A stretch of 64,000 nt of DNA, taken from Kappaphycus alvarezii (lineage: Eukaryota > Rhodophyta > Florideophyceae > Gigartinales > Solieriaceae). A program made the translations under genes and the position numbers. Location: positions 124,001 to 188,000 of the forward strand of contig NADL03000146.1 in the NCBI GenBank assembly GCA_002205965.3, given 5' to 3'. Below, one piece after another: positions 33,561 to 44,488 of the stretch (position 1 is its first letter; every line of letters begins with the position of its first letter). Under the pieces are notes generated by a model that did not search any database, had not been told where the DNA came from, and saw nothing but the letters and a program-made list of their open reading frames with translations.

Positions 33561-34071
33561 ACGAGTCCTTATGGAAAATTTGAATGGAATACAGAGGCAG
33601 AGGAAGCGTTCATGAAGTTGAAGGAATTGATGACGTCACCGCCGGTGCTCGCGCAGCCAGACTTGAAGAAACCATTCGTAGTTTACAAGGACACGTCGAA
33701 GGCAGCTGTCGGGTCTGTCTTGATCCAAAAGGGTTCTGATAGTGAAGAGCACCCGACGCAGTTTCGCGAGCAGGACATTGCAAGCCTCGGGAAAGAGATA
33801 CAGTACTTTCGAGTGCGAGGCTTTGGCCGTGATATTCGCGTTAAAAAAATTCCGACCCTACTTGTTAGGATCACCATTCGTGCTCTTCTCAGATCATCAG
33901 GCTCTCCGCACGACGTTTTCAAAGAATGATATACACGGGAGTCTGACGAGTTGGTTGAACCTCATGGCAGAATACGAGTTCGTGGTGCATCACCGGCCGG
34001 GGGCGCAAAATGCAACAGCGAACTATTTGTCCAGGTCCGGTTTGGTTGAGAGTAGCGTTGAGGGTATCTAA
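33549..34071 (+). pseudogene. Gypsy 3 RNase H
   Basis: Two overlapping stretches cover it: FVVYKDTSKAAVGSVLIQ (first Asp as KDTS), then FECEALAVIFALKKFRPYLL (Glu), FVLFSDHQALRTTF (Asp) and QNATANYLSR, where ADYLSR is usual and the last Asp is Asn. One frameshift near 33770 separates the halves. Confidence 0.88.
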
Positions 34072-34189
34072 ACGCAGACATATGAGCTTAAGAAGTACTT
34101 AGCGAAGGAGGAGATGGTGGCGACCATTGACGTGACTGATACGGGGAGACATTCGTTGATGCTTTATTAGCAGCCCGCATATTCCTGCA

Positions 34190-35330
34190 AATGGGAGACA
34201 AATCAGTCCCAGAGAAGAAGTACCGTCGTCAGGCGAAAGCGTTCTTATTCCAGGGGGTGCTTTTTCGCAGAACGACCCGTGGCTTGCGAGTCGTTCCCCA
34301 ATTAAAGTCAGGTGTCACATTCTCGAAGCGGTCCACGATTTGGTTGGGCATTAGGGTGCTGAAGCCACAAAGCAATTCTTGAAGGACAGTTTTTGGTGAA
34401 CCACGATGATACCTGAGGCACAAAGTTTTGTACGTTCATGTGATGAGTGCCAGAAGGCATCAGGGGCGGTAAAGTACGTTACGGGGTTGCGACAGCTAGT
34501 TACAAGTTTGTTGGAGACGTTCTCCCTTGACTTTGCCGTTCCGTTCAGGGAGACGATGAAAGGAAACAGGTTCCTCCTGACCGGTGTCGAACATTTAATT
34601 GGCTGGCCTCTAGTGCGGGCAACGAGACACGATACATGCGAGGAAGCTCTCGCCTTCGTACAGCAAGAGATAATAGCGGTGTTCGGAAGTCCGTGCACCA
34701 TTGTGACGGACAAAGGTCCCGCCTTTGTGGCGGCCCGCCTTCAAGGAGTTCCTGACAAGAAACGGCATCTCTTTGAAGCCAGTTAGCCCTTTTGCGCCGC
34801 AAGCGAACGGACGGCAGAAAGAATGGTCGGCATGATGAAAACGGCCATTGCCAAAGTGGCGTGGACAACAAGACTCGATTGGGATGTGGAGATACTGAGA
34901 ATAGTTGGGGCGTGCCGGGCATGGAAGGATAGAGACGGTTTATCCCCTTTCTTGATGATGTTCGGCAAGGAGCCGCGTTGCAAACTCCGGAATATCCCAA
35001 TGTTGGATGTGGAACTCGGCGTGGGCGGTGATGGCGCGAGGGTAGTCGAATTGGTAGAATTTTTGGCGAGAAGAGGTGCCAAAGAATCGCAAAGGTGGCA
35101 CAGAGCGCGTCATTGCATGACCAAAGGTACTGCGTTGGAGATTCGGTACTCTTACGGAAGAGGAAATTGAGAAAGGATCTGCATCCCGATTAGCTTGGTC
35201 CGTACAAATTCGTCAAAGCGAAACATCCCGCGTACCATCTAAAGGCTGTAAGCGGGAAGGTAACTCGGGGGCGTGTTCACGCGAAACGCTTGAAATTTTT
35301 CTTCCCGCGAAACTGCTTTGGGGAAAAAAT
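34190..35330 (+). pseudogene. Gypsy 3 integrase
   Basis: The zinc module is partly readable (SFVRSCDECQKASG at 34420-34465). The core has the first Asp in ETFSLDFAVPF (about 34515-34550), the second in CTIVTDKGPAFVAARL (about 34695-34740) and a degenerate third block (PFAPQANGR, about 34788-34815, with ERMVGMMKTAIAK in the next frame). GRVHAKRLKFFF near 35265-35300 fits the basic C-terminal domain. At least four frame changes. Confidence 0.88.
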
Positions 35331-36583
35331 GGCGGAGAAGGTTGGGTACGCGGTAGCGGCAATCGTGCCGTTGGACAGAAGCCGAATGTAGCAAAACAAA
35401 GAGTGCATGCGCCACGGTCTTGAGGTACATCCAATAGTGACGCATGCTCGATGGGGCCGGATACTGCGGTTGAGGGTGGTTTGAGTACGTGCGTTCGGGA
35501 TAAATGAAGAATGGTGATCGAGTGAGCGAAGGGGTTAGAGAGGAGAAGAATGTTGGCGAATGAGAGATTTGTTGACGACAAAAAGGTCCTGCCTGTGTTT
35601 TGTTGGGTGGCCCATGTGTCGGAACAGGTCGGGAACGTTTTTTTGCAGACGATAGTGGAAGGACAAAAATGAAGGGAAAGAGAAAGTGGGCCACGGAGCT
35701 TGCTTTCTGTTGCGCGAGTATGGATCTAGGCGAGGGGGCCTAGATCCATACTCGCGCAAAAGGTTGGTGGTGCTTGGGTAGGGGGGGGTTGTAACTGGAA
35801 GGAAGTTGCGGCAAAAGAGGGGTTTCGTTATTGCAGTGGATGTTTCGGAAGATTTCAAATGTTATCACTACAGAGAGGACGAAAGGAACATCTCTAACGC
35901 CAACAGGGTTTCTCCCATATCCGTTCTTTCGGCCAAGCAGATATCTGAGGTGGTGGGGGTTGTGCTCACTACGGTTTTTATACCAGACCATTGTGAGACT
36001 GCTGATATGTGTAGTACAGTAGCATCTTTGCAGTTCAATGTGGGCTCTAAGCCGGGAGAATGGACTGGACTGCCATGGCCCTTGTGGGGACATCGGGTGG
36101 ACCGTTATGTAATTAGTTATATATTTTAGTTTAGTTAGCTCCTGTAGGTGGATCGAGGAGGTGCCGGTAGTAGAGCCACTTGTCTTTTAAGAGCAACGTG
36201 CAGTAGTGTAGCATTACAGTAGTAGTAGTAGTAGGGTACCACACCTTATAAGGAGGATGGTAGGGGTGGTAGAGTCGTAAAAATGAGCGCCCTTTGGCCC
36301 CCAACTCTAAGGTCTTCAAGCCGTCGACACCTCTAAGGTGTCCCCTTTTTCCCCCTTAAGGTTAATCGCCCGCCCAATGAACCTAATCCTATACTAGTGC
36401 TTCCCTCGCAACCTCTATTAGACGAATATCCGTGCTCCTGAGGTGCTCGTCTGTGCTCTAGGTACCCTTTTGTTAGTGGCCCGACGCACCCTATTGGACA
36501 CACACCACAATATGTTAGTATTTCTTTGTGTGTTTTTTGCAACGTCTTTTTGCTGTGAGGGCACAGTATCGTCTCATTAGGGG
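35331..36583. other. Gypsy 3 3' region before LTR, no gene seen
   Basis: About 1.25 kb between the integrase end and the 3' LTR, holding the hairpin at 35710, a short (GTA)n run near 36212-36230 and no supported gene. Such a long 3' untranslated tract is unusual for Gypsy elements, and part may be a later insertion. Confidence 0.45.
35710..35759. repeat. Perfect 22-bp hairpin, 6-nt loop
   Basis: TTGCGCGAGTATGGATCTAG-GC, loop GAGGGG, then the exact reverse complement ending CTCGCGCAA. It lies in the 3' region of Gypsy 3. Confidence 0.9.
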
Positions 36584-36854
36584 TGATGTGATCTCTACGT
36601 GTACACATGTGCACGTCGAGCACACCGTAATTCTGGACCATTCATTTGTAACGGTTCTTTTCGCCGTTGTTCTGATCCATTCGTTTGTAACGGTTTTTTT
36701 CACCATCGGCCTATATGACGGGGAACAGGAGACAGGACTTCAAAGAAAGAAAGGGGAGGCAGGTAGAAAGCGACTCAAGGTGATTTTCTTGTTTATTTGA
36801 CTCCACTGCGTCGGAAAACGCTGAGTAAAGCGGACAAAGACCGCTGTCACATCA
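36584..36854 (+). repeat. 3' LTR of Gypsy 3 with internal duplication
   Basis: From TGATGTGATCTCTACGTG to TCACATCA, 271 bp. It differs from the 5' LTR mainly by a 39-bp tandem duplication (36631-36669 and 36670-36708, each beginning TTCTG and containing TTTGTAACGGTT). Confidence 0.88.
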
Positions 36855-37189
36855 GAGGTCATTTTCAAGGATATGGGTCATTCGCGTATTGGCTGATATT
36901 TCGCCAGACATCGAGAGACTGGCTTTGAGACCTACTGTACGATATTATTGCCATACTGCATATACTTTTTTTGTTTTTTTATGGATTCTCGCGAAATGAC
37001 CAACAGTATTTCACGGGCAACCCTCGTTTCCAAGAATACATTGGCTCATTCGGAGTATCCCTCATATATGATAGAGGGGTCTATTGTAAGCCTTTACCTT
37101 GAGAAGAAGAAGTTTAATGCGTTCAGTATCTACCATCACGACATCCCTCAGGGAACAGCTGACCATATTTTTCATGCATTAAAAACACC
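36855..37189. other. No gene seen
   Basis: Spacer between Gypsy 3 and the LINE 3' fragments. No supported coding sequence. Confidence 0.45.
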
Positions 37190-37475
37190 CCAAATTTCCC
37201 CTGTGTGGGGCGCGACATACGTATTACAGATCCGGCACACGTGGACCAAATCGCATAACTTAAACTGCTGACAAAGCCGACTCCTCTCCTCCCGTCGAGC
37301 ATCCGCTGGTGGTTGCGACAGCGGCCGCGTATTCGTCGATTACCTTCGACGTCGTCGCAGGCGGCGATCCAAGTGAGTCGAAGGCTAGCGGCACAAGCTT
37401 CCATCCCAGTTTTGATCGTCCTGGAAGGCTTCACCGGGGATGGCTGCTACTTCGCTCGCAAGCTCACTCGTTTTC
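37190..37475 (-). mobile_element. LINE-like 3' end fragment, copy A
   Basis: The sequence matches 37545-37815 as a direct repeat (shared blocks GGACCAAAT-GC, GACAGC-GCCGCGTATT, AGCGGCACAA). On the minus strand it would encode the element's C-terminal segment, PLAFDSLG-type in copy B. It is cut off at its 5' side near 37475, as expected for an incomplete LINE copy. Confidence 0.6.
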
Positions 37476-37539
37476 ATCGCTGTAATATGTATGTGCAACA
37501 CTGTGAAGTCACTACAAAATTAATTTTGAATAGGGTGAC

Positions 37540-39960
37540 TAACTTCTGCGTGTTGCGGGGCACGACATATTACTGACGCCGCGCTTGTGGACCAAATAGC
37601 GTAGCTTAGTTTCTGGTATAAGCGGGTCTTCATCCCCCCGTAGAGTATCCGCAGCGCGATGCGACAGCTGCCGCGTATTTCTCTATGACCTTTAAATGAT
37701 GTCTCAGAAGGTGATCCTAACGAGTCAAAAGCCAGCGGCACAAAATCTCATCATAATCTTGATCTTCCAGGCAGGACGTCTCCAGAAATGGCAGCCACTT
37801 TCGTGGCTAGGTACCTCCTCTTTCGCTTGTCTGCTGCGTTTGCAACCTCGCGCTTTTCGTGCTCCCATTGATATATAGCACTCCTGGAATGGCGAGGATA
37901 CGGTGATGTTGTAGGCCACTAGAAGAGGGGGCGAGGTGCAAGCTCCCGATTTTCCCGTCTGTCCGCTGCATTGGCAACGGCGCGCGCCTCACGCGCTCCA
38001 ATGGACATGAACCCCTCTTGGAATGGCGATGTTGCTGTGACATTGTACGCCACCGGGATGGCGGCAAGGTGTTGATCTCTTCCGACCTCGGGTACACTAG
38101 AATGTCGGCAGGCCGTGCATTCAGTCCGGGAGGTAAGTATTTCACCTCATATTGGACGCTGACTCCTGCTGCTTTGACACTGGTCGGCCAAATACCTTCA
38201 CTACGGCATTGTGCCGGTTAGTCCATCCCAGGCCTTTTTTGCAAAAATCCGCTGCATTGTCACCTCGGTTGTCCATGGGCCTGTTGCACTCCGCGCATTG
38301 CAGCGGCACAGTGTCGTCAAACACGTGAACTCCCGGTGGCGGCGTAGCATCAGTGACCACATCTTATTATAGTTTCGGCTGACCGCAGACGGATGTGCGG
38401 TGAGAAAGGCTGCAGCAGGCGTCTCTAAGTATGCCTGTCGACGGATCCTTCGCCGAATATCAGCTTCCGCATGTAGGTAGTGCTTGGGAACCTCTACCAT
38501 TCGTCTTCTTTCCAGAATATCTTTGCTGCTGACTTGCACCAGGCTCGATACAAAATGCTGTGTGTATTATCGGGCTTGTTTGCAGGATTGGCCGCTGTCA
38601 GCGTTTCTGGGAGACCACCATGTCCGTCAGAACCTTGGGTGGAGTCGTCGGACAAACTCGAGAAGGTGGGTATCAGCGTGTGCATAGCTTTGTGCACGGT
38701 GGTGCTACGCTAGGATCATCGGGGCATGTCACTTATTCGGAGTCGATGACGCTGGCCGCATACGACGCTAGATTCAGCGTTGCCACGGGTGTGAATCCGT
38801 GGCCTCCGAGGCGCAACGGAAGAGCCACTTGCTGGCGGACCGCACTTGTCATCTGCACGTTGTTTGACCGCGAGTATATTCCATCTGTTCTTGGTCAAAT
38901 CTCCTTGCCAGGACGCTGCTGCACTCGGCTGTGTTAGCCTCGTCACATGATGTAGCTTGCATGCCGAGCCACAAAGACGGTGGAGGTGGAACCGGATGCG
39001 AGCATCCCGAATCCCGTCGATCAGCGTTAACGTGTTTTTGCATCCTGCAATTTTTTCATTGAGAAAGTTCTCCATGAATTGAGTGAGGCGAACCGATCGG
39101 GGCGCCGAGGAGGTCAGTGCCGTGATTTGCGAAGTTCTCATTTGGAAAGCGGTGCAGTAGGGGCGTCTCAGTGGCAGGGTGGCGCGGCCAGAATAGGCGC
39201 GTCTTCGCCAGGTTTAGATACAAGCCATGATCAGGTCCCTTAGACCTCAGGATCTCGACAGCTTTGTCGAGCTCAGTGTGATTGCCTACCATGGTGCAGT
39301 CATCCACATACCATCAGTAATTAAATTCCGCTGCAAAGAGGTCGGACTTTTATTTCCTCAGGAGCCTACTGCGTCGCGAAATGTGAACAGAGTGTGCTCA
39401 AATACGAATTTCCGACACTATGGCAAAATAGCAACGGCCACGCTGGGCCATATCACAGAGCTAGGTTTTCGTCGGTACTGAGCTCGTTGATGCCCCAGGC
39501 GGACCAAAACAGCAGCAATTCTGCGGAGCAGCATGAGCTCGTATGAAGGTTGTTGTAAGTGACAGTGTGACGCCTAGTATACCAACAGCTAAAGCGACGA
39601 ACGACCACCTTAGAGAAAGTATCTGCGCTGAGTCGGTGAAGCGAAGGGCCTGCCAAAGTTTGCTAGCTTGGGTCCTCATTTCATGTTCACAAGCGAGATC
39701 AGTGGTCATGTGGCACAGATGATGTGCGGGAGAATGTGGGCGACATATGGGACTGCGCGCAGTGATATCGCAAGGTTGTGGCAGTAGGAAGGGTGCCCGG
39801 CGTTGGCACCGAGGTTCTGGATTCAGATGCCAGATGGCGGCAGGGAAATTCCAAGGAACTAAGGGCGAGTCTCCAGTGTGTCGGGAGGCCCAAAGGGCGG
39901 AAAGGAGTCGAATCATAGCGTTTCAATTGCCGTTTACATGCGTGGCGCGGTAGTTCGGAC
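37540..39960 (-). pseudogene. LINE-like reverse transcriptase with C-terminal Cys/His module
   Basis: Minus-strand pieces in order: WWYVDDCTMVGNHTELD (about 39270-39320, RT active site with both aspartates), DHGLYLNLAKTRLFWP (about 39190-39240), GCKNTLTLIDGIRDARIRFH (about 38985-39045), RQAYLETPAAAFLTAHP (about 38400-38450), CAECNRPMDNRGDNAADFC then TNRHNAVV (about 38210-38300), RPADILVYPRSE (about 38075-38110) and MPLAFDSLG (about 37720-37741). A non-LTR-type RT followed by a CxxC...C...RHN module characterises a retroelement family seen in algae and oomycetes, by my recollection. Frequent frame changes show it is dead. Upstream limits unclear. Confidence 0.65.
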
Positions 39961-41288
39961 GTGCAGATGGTGCATAGTTGCCGTTGTGGTCCGTGACAGC
40001 GTCTGCAGGGGGTTTGAGACGGCAGGGGATCGCCACAAACCGGAAGGTGAGGTGAAGGAGGGCATAACGGGCCGAAAGGGGACGAGACATGAAACGAGGG
40101 AGAGGGAAGTGCAGCAAGGAAAGTTGATGCTCTTGTGGCGGGCTCGGCGCGGATTGAAGCAGGGGTTCCACGGGGAGATAGAAGGGCTTGTCAAACGGTC
40201 GAATCCCAGGATCTTTCCACAGTGACTCGTTGCTGTGCCCTGAACAGAATATGGTGAATGAGCTAAAGACGCAGCAGCAGAGCCTCATGTTATAGTCCCC
40301 AAAGTCATTTTGCAGTATTAGGAATTCACCGGCAGGCGCATGTGGGGGTCCGCAGGGAGATGAGGGTCAGAGGAGCAAATCGGGCGAGGCAGCCATAGGA
40401 GGTAACATTGGGCTTTGGGTGCATTGTATGCTATAGGGGCAGCATTGGTGATGGCTAGCGACATGAGAGGCGTCCGTAAGAATTCGCAGCCCTGGCAGAC
40501 CTCATGGATCGTGCCAATTACGCTCCATTACCAGCGTAAGATTTTTGAGGACGACAAAAAGCCGCTGGAAAAGCGGGAGACAGCAAGCGAGAAGAGGAAC
40601 TCGCTGAAAGACTTCTTGCTGGAAGCCCTCCAATTTTCCAGCATTGGGGCAATGAGAAATAGAATAATGAAAGGCAGGGAGGGCCGACTATGTATCATAG
40701 CCGTGAAGCTTCATGTGCGCCAGCAAAGGCACGGGCTCGGGAGTTAACAAAGCATTTACGGTCGTGACAAGGTGTTTAACGCGTTGCACGCGCCAACAGA
40801 AACCATGATGCATCCGTCATACGAGCCATGTCGCTCGGTGAGCAGGCAGGAGTCGTGGAGGAGAGCGTCAATGCCAGCGGGAACTCAACTGACAACTTGT
40901 TTCGGAAGGAAGTATTCCCGGGAATCCGCGAGCGTGGGGCGGATATGGGATTTGATGGGAGGCGACGAAGAGCCTGACCGCTCGCGCTTGGCAGCATGGT
41001 TTGGGGCTGAGTCGGGTTTGAGTGTGGGGTGGTAAAACGGACGTGGTGGGAACAGTCTTGGCAGAGAGGGTCTCTGTGGATGGAACTGATAAGGGCAGGG
41101 GCCGGTAGCCATCCTCCGTGATGGTGATATGAAGATATATAACATGGCCATCGTTACCATGAGGCAGATTTCCGTTTCGTGACATCAGGATTGCCGATTG
41201 AAGCGAAACGATAGATTGCACCCGATTTTTTGTTTTCTATTGACTTGCTCTTCGCTTCGCTTCACTCCCCCAAGCACTGTACCCAAGG
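39961..41288. other. Possible LINE 5' part, nothing firmly recognised
   Basis: Minus-strand stretches here (FVNALL-like and others) could be the region upstream of the RT in the same element, but no diagnostic motif was found. Plus-strand frames such as 40415-40747 have no recognised family. The last 60 bp lead into a TATA box at 41289. Confidence 0.25.
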
Positions 41289-41296
41289 TATAAAAG
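41289..41296 (+). promoter_or_regulatory. TATA box candidate
   Basis: TATAAAAG in a pyrimidine-rich, otherwise TATA-free context, about 80 bp upstream of the first ATG at about 41370. It suggests a plus-strand transcription start near 41320. Confidence 0.4.
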
Positions 41297-41300
41297 CTCC

Positions 41301-41936
41301 GTGATCCCTCATCTCAAAAAAGTGCGAGTCTTCAGAGTGCATCCATTCCTCAATTGCTTATCCTTCAGATGCATCCAGCCCGCAACTTTGTCCATCTCGA
41401 TAGCATTTCCACCCGCCGAACCAATCGTCCCATTGACGTCACCAAATTCGTCAACACCAGGGCGCAACTCCACAAACGCCGCCTCAAACGTTCCAGCGCA
41501 TCTCGTCGCTTCTTTTACCGCAGCTCAAGCCGCCATCCCAAATCCCAAATTCGAATCCATACCCAGTCAATCCAGAGTTCAATATGATGTCATCTGTAGG
41601 CAAAGCAAGTCCACCTGTCATTCAGTTGCATCCCACATCCGCCATTCCAACACGTCGTCTTTCAATCTGCAGCCACAAATCCACTCACCCGCAGCAATCT
41701 CTTCACATGCCGCAGCACTATTCGCCCAGTCCTGTCGACCTACTCCCGACACTGTCACCATGGCGACTCTACCCATTCGCATGCGCAGCACATTTCACAA
41801 CCCTCGCCATCCAGTACTCCAATCCATCTCATTCTCATTCCCCCGACATCCTCCCCTCAGTCACACGCCAAAATATCTTCGGCACGTAGTCACCTCCCGC
41901 ATCAATGCTTTATTAAAAAGCCAACACTCAAAATGA
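41301..41936 (+). CDS. Hypothetical Ser/Pro/His-rich frame downstream of TATA box
   Basis: A 211-codon stop-free stretch, rich in Ser, Pro, Ala and His, with no recognised domain. It opens at GTG; the first ATG after the TATA box (about 41370) is in a different frame and gives 72 basic residues ending at TGA near 41587, overlapping a third frame from 41584. If this is a gene, one indel must join frames. The C-rich composition resembles neighbouring non-coding sequence, so chance openness is a real alternative. Confidence 0.2.
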   Translation: MIPHLKKVRVFRVHPFLNCLSFRCIQPATLSISIAFPPAEPIVPLTSPNSSTPGRNSTNAASNVPAHLVASFTAAQAAIPNPKFESIPSQSRVQYDVICRQSKSTCHSVASHIRHSNTSSFNLQPQIHSPAAISSHAAALFAQSCRPTPDTVTMATLPIRMRSTFHNPRHPVLQSISFSFPRHPPLSHTPKYLRHVVTSRINALLKSQHSK

Positions 41937-42774
41937 CAGGTGATAACCTTCTCGTTTCTATTTGGCCACGTCCGCTTGTACAATATTTCCAATTTACGTC
42001 CGGGATACCGCACAACTACACACGGACATCACCATGCGCTATCCTTCCCGTTTTCCCGACAATTTTGATTTTTCTATCGTCTCGCGGATATGTCTACGGA
42101 AAGAATTGCAGAATACTCTCCCCCAACCCTTCCTCCATGTTGCCTTTCGGCAAGGGTTGCTGTTTTTCCAACCTAAAATTTTCAGCTCCTCTCTTCCGCA
42201 TTTCCTTTATTTATCGTAAATCTCTGCAATTCTTTCTACCAAACGTGTGCCTGACATCTTATCTTTCGTCATTTCAAAATTCAGTTCACTGCTATCCTTT
42301 TAAACCTTTGTATAATTCAATCCTGTTTCTATAAAAGGACTCTCACTATGATTTCGTGTAACATGGACAATATTTCATATTCTATTCCGCCACAAACTCT
42401 TGACTCCCTTAGCCATACAAGATTTGCCCCTTTTCTCAGGATTACATGTCCTCTTGTGCAAGTCCGTTTACTCCATCTTGAAATATAACACAAGACCAAC
42501 TCACTGCAACGTGGCTGCTCCCCTTATGCTTATCGATTTCACTTGCTATCTTCTTTACCTTTCACCACACGCTTTATTCGAGCCTGTTTTACAATTCTAC
42601 AGGTTCATTATAAAACTATTCCCTTGAAACTGCATACTCGAAGCCTGGAAAAGTTACTGATTCCACGCGCCAGTTTACGACGCTCTCTTCCGCTGCCTTG
42701 TCAAGAGTGGCTGGCAGATTCAAGCCGGCCCCGGTTCAGTGGCCGGGATCGTTTAACAGTGGAAACTGCAGGTG
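41937..42774. other. Upstream region of bZIP gene, no gene seen
   Basis: Pyrimidine-rich on the plus strand, with no convincing coding sequence. It probably holds the bZIP promoter and 5' leader. Confidence 0.4.
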
Positions 42775-44251
42775 ATGGATCCGATGGAGCTATTGGGTGG
42801 CCTAGAGGAGGGCGGCGGCGAGTGCCAACCTGCGTTGCCGGATATAGACATCGATCTTCTCGTTCCTCCAGCTTTCATAATAACCCTCCCCGTAACAGCG
42901 GCGCGATTGGGAAAAATGGAACTCTTGAAGACAGGACTTTTTGTGACAATGGGGATGTCTCACAAGAAAATCCTTTTCTGGACTTTGGCTCGATCATTGA
43001 TTTCTCACCGCAACATGTTGATGATACCGAGTTACACCTTGACAAAGGAGGAATTTTCTCATATTTTGGCGACCCAACATCCGAAGACATTTGTACTCCC
43101 ACTAACGAAGAGCATAAGCCATCTGAGTTTTAGCTTCCTGTGCAGCTGGACCGGCAGTCGACAAAGCGATTATAGAGGAGGCAAGTGTTGACCCAATAGC
43201 AAATTCAATGCATACTATGTACGCTCCTACGTCGCTCGTAATGCAAAATGAGTGGCAAGATCTTGCTGCTCTGCTGCCGTGCAAACCTCAGCATGTGATA
43301 CCCTCATCAGTTGTGAACGATGTGAAAATGTTACCGCTTGAAGGACAGGGCGAGGTTATGGATCAAACCGCTGCATTGAGGACGCAGAAATCTCGCGGCG
43401 ACGCAATTTTTGTACCCCAATTCCACCAACCAATTCAAAATAGACAATCTCCCAACTCACTGCATTCAAATGCAACAGGCCCATCAATACCTTCCAGTTG
43501 CCTGGAGCATCATCTCAGCTGCGGTCCTTGAAAGAGCGGTCCTATTCGAAGACTCAAACGCCACTGAGGCGATTCAAGAGAAAGGATGGGAAGATGAAAA
43601 CAGATTCTTTACCAGGAACCCTGGCGGAGCCTTCGATGGCCACGGAAACCGCCCCATCAACGACGCCCAGAAAGAAGTCCAACGGAAGAAGAAAGGTAAG
43701 CAATAAGAAAGAATTGTTTTACATAAGCCAGTTTCATCCACGTGACATTCTCTAACCAGCCCCGCCCGTGCATTGTTCGCTCTGAATTTACGCTCCTACG
43801 CCAACCTGCCCCCGATCTCTTCCCACGAAACCAATGCTGCAACAAAGATGAGCGCAAACGCCCACCTCTCCCTAGAGGAACGAAAGAGACTGCGAGCGGA
43901 GCGAAACCGAGAATCGGCGGAGAAAAGTAGGATGAGACGGAAGCAGATGGTGCTGACCTGGAGACCAATGTGCAGGCATTACGAGACGAGAATCGGGACC
44001 TGAAAGCCAAGGTTGAGCGGTACCACGCTCGCCTCAAGTCTGCGAAAGACCAACTAGGTGAGATGCCGTCGTCTGCAGAAGGGACACTGATGCAGGACGG
44101 GAGCATGGCATCAGGGACTCTGTTGGTTGAGGCGTTGAACGCATTGCAAGTGTGCATGGAGCAATGCCCACGGACGTTTAACCGAAACCCGCAATCGCCT
44201 GTGATTCCGTTGAACGTGCCGCCCAAGCGCACACGCGTCCTCTTTAGTTAG
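42775..44251 (+). CDS. bZIP transcription factor
   Basis: The C-terminal part carries a basic region, ERKRLRAERNRESAEKSRMR (about 43878-43940), with the invariant N-x7-R spacing. After one frame change comes a leucine-zipper stretch, VQALRDENRDLKAKVERYH (about 43970-44030), with heptad hydrophobics. The N-terminal half is acidic and Pro/Ser-rich, as in activation regions: MDPMELLGGLEEGGGE at the chosen ATG 42775, then FLDFGSIIDFSPQHVDDTE and YAPTSLVMQNEWQDLAALL in other frames. It binds DNA as a dimer in the nucleus; the target is unknown. A short intron at 43696-43759 is predicted. At least three frame changes are needed, probably sequencing indels. It is convergent with DPH5, 237 bp apart. 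Confidence 0.75.
43696..43759 (+). other. Predicted 64-nt intron in bZIP gene
   Basis: Donor GTAAGC after AAG, and acceptor TTCTCTAACCAG with a CTAAC branch-point-like sequence. It is followed directly by the exon leading into the bZIP basic region, and it removes an in-frame stop. Confidence 0.55.
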
Positions 44252-44488
44252 GGTTGTTATCCCTGGGAAGACTTGCAGATTGTAGTGATTACGACGCTAG
44301 TTGAGTCGGTTGTATAATCCTGTTGGCCGTGTAGCGCTGTACCCAATGCATAATAGGATATGGCAATCCAATGAACAAAAGGTAGATTGTACGAGCGCAG
44401 GTATGTGGTGCGGGTTGGGATGTTTCAACAAAGCGTGCTTTGAAGGGGCTGACATGCGCTATGGAGCACAAGTCAACTCAAGAATGGA

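Larger units (their letters stand above)
30160..36854 (+). mobile_element. Ty3/Gypsy element 3 with both LTRs
   Basis: Two direct repeats starting TGATGTGA (30160 and 36584) enclose gag, protease, RT, RNase H and integrase in Gypsy order. The repeats share long runs (GTACACATGT, CCATTCGTTTGTAACGGTT, GCGACTCAAGGTGATTTTCT). The 3' copy ends in TCACATCA, the inverse of its start. No target-site duplication is seen (TTGCA before, GAGGT after), which suggests inter-element recombination or decay. Internal stops and frameshifts make it non-autonomous. Confidence 0.92.

Noticed and set aside
35213..36093. Long minus-strand open frames, Ser/Pro-rich
   Set aside because: They are antisense to the integrase end and 3' region of Gypsy 3, with no domain; their openness follows from composition.
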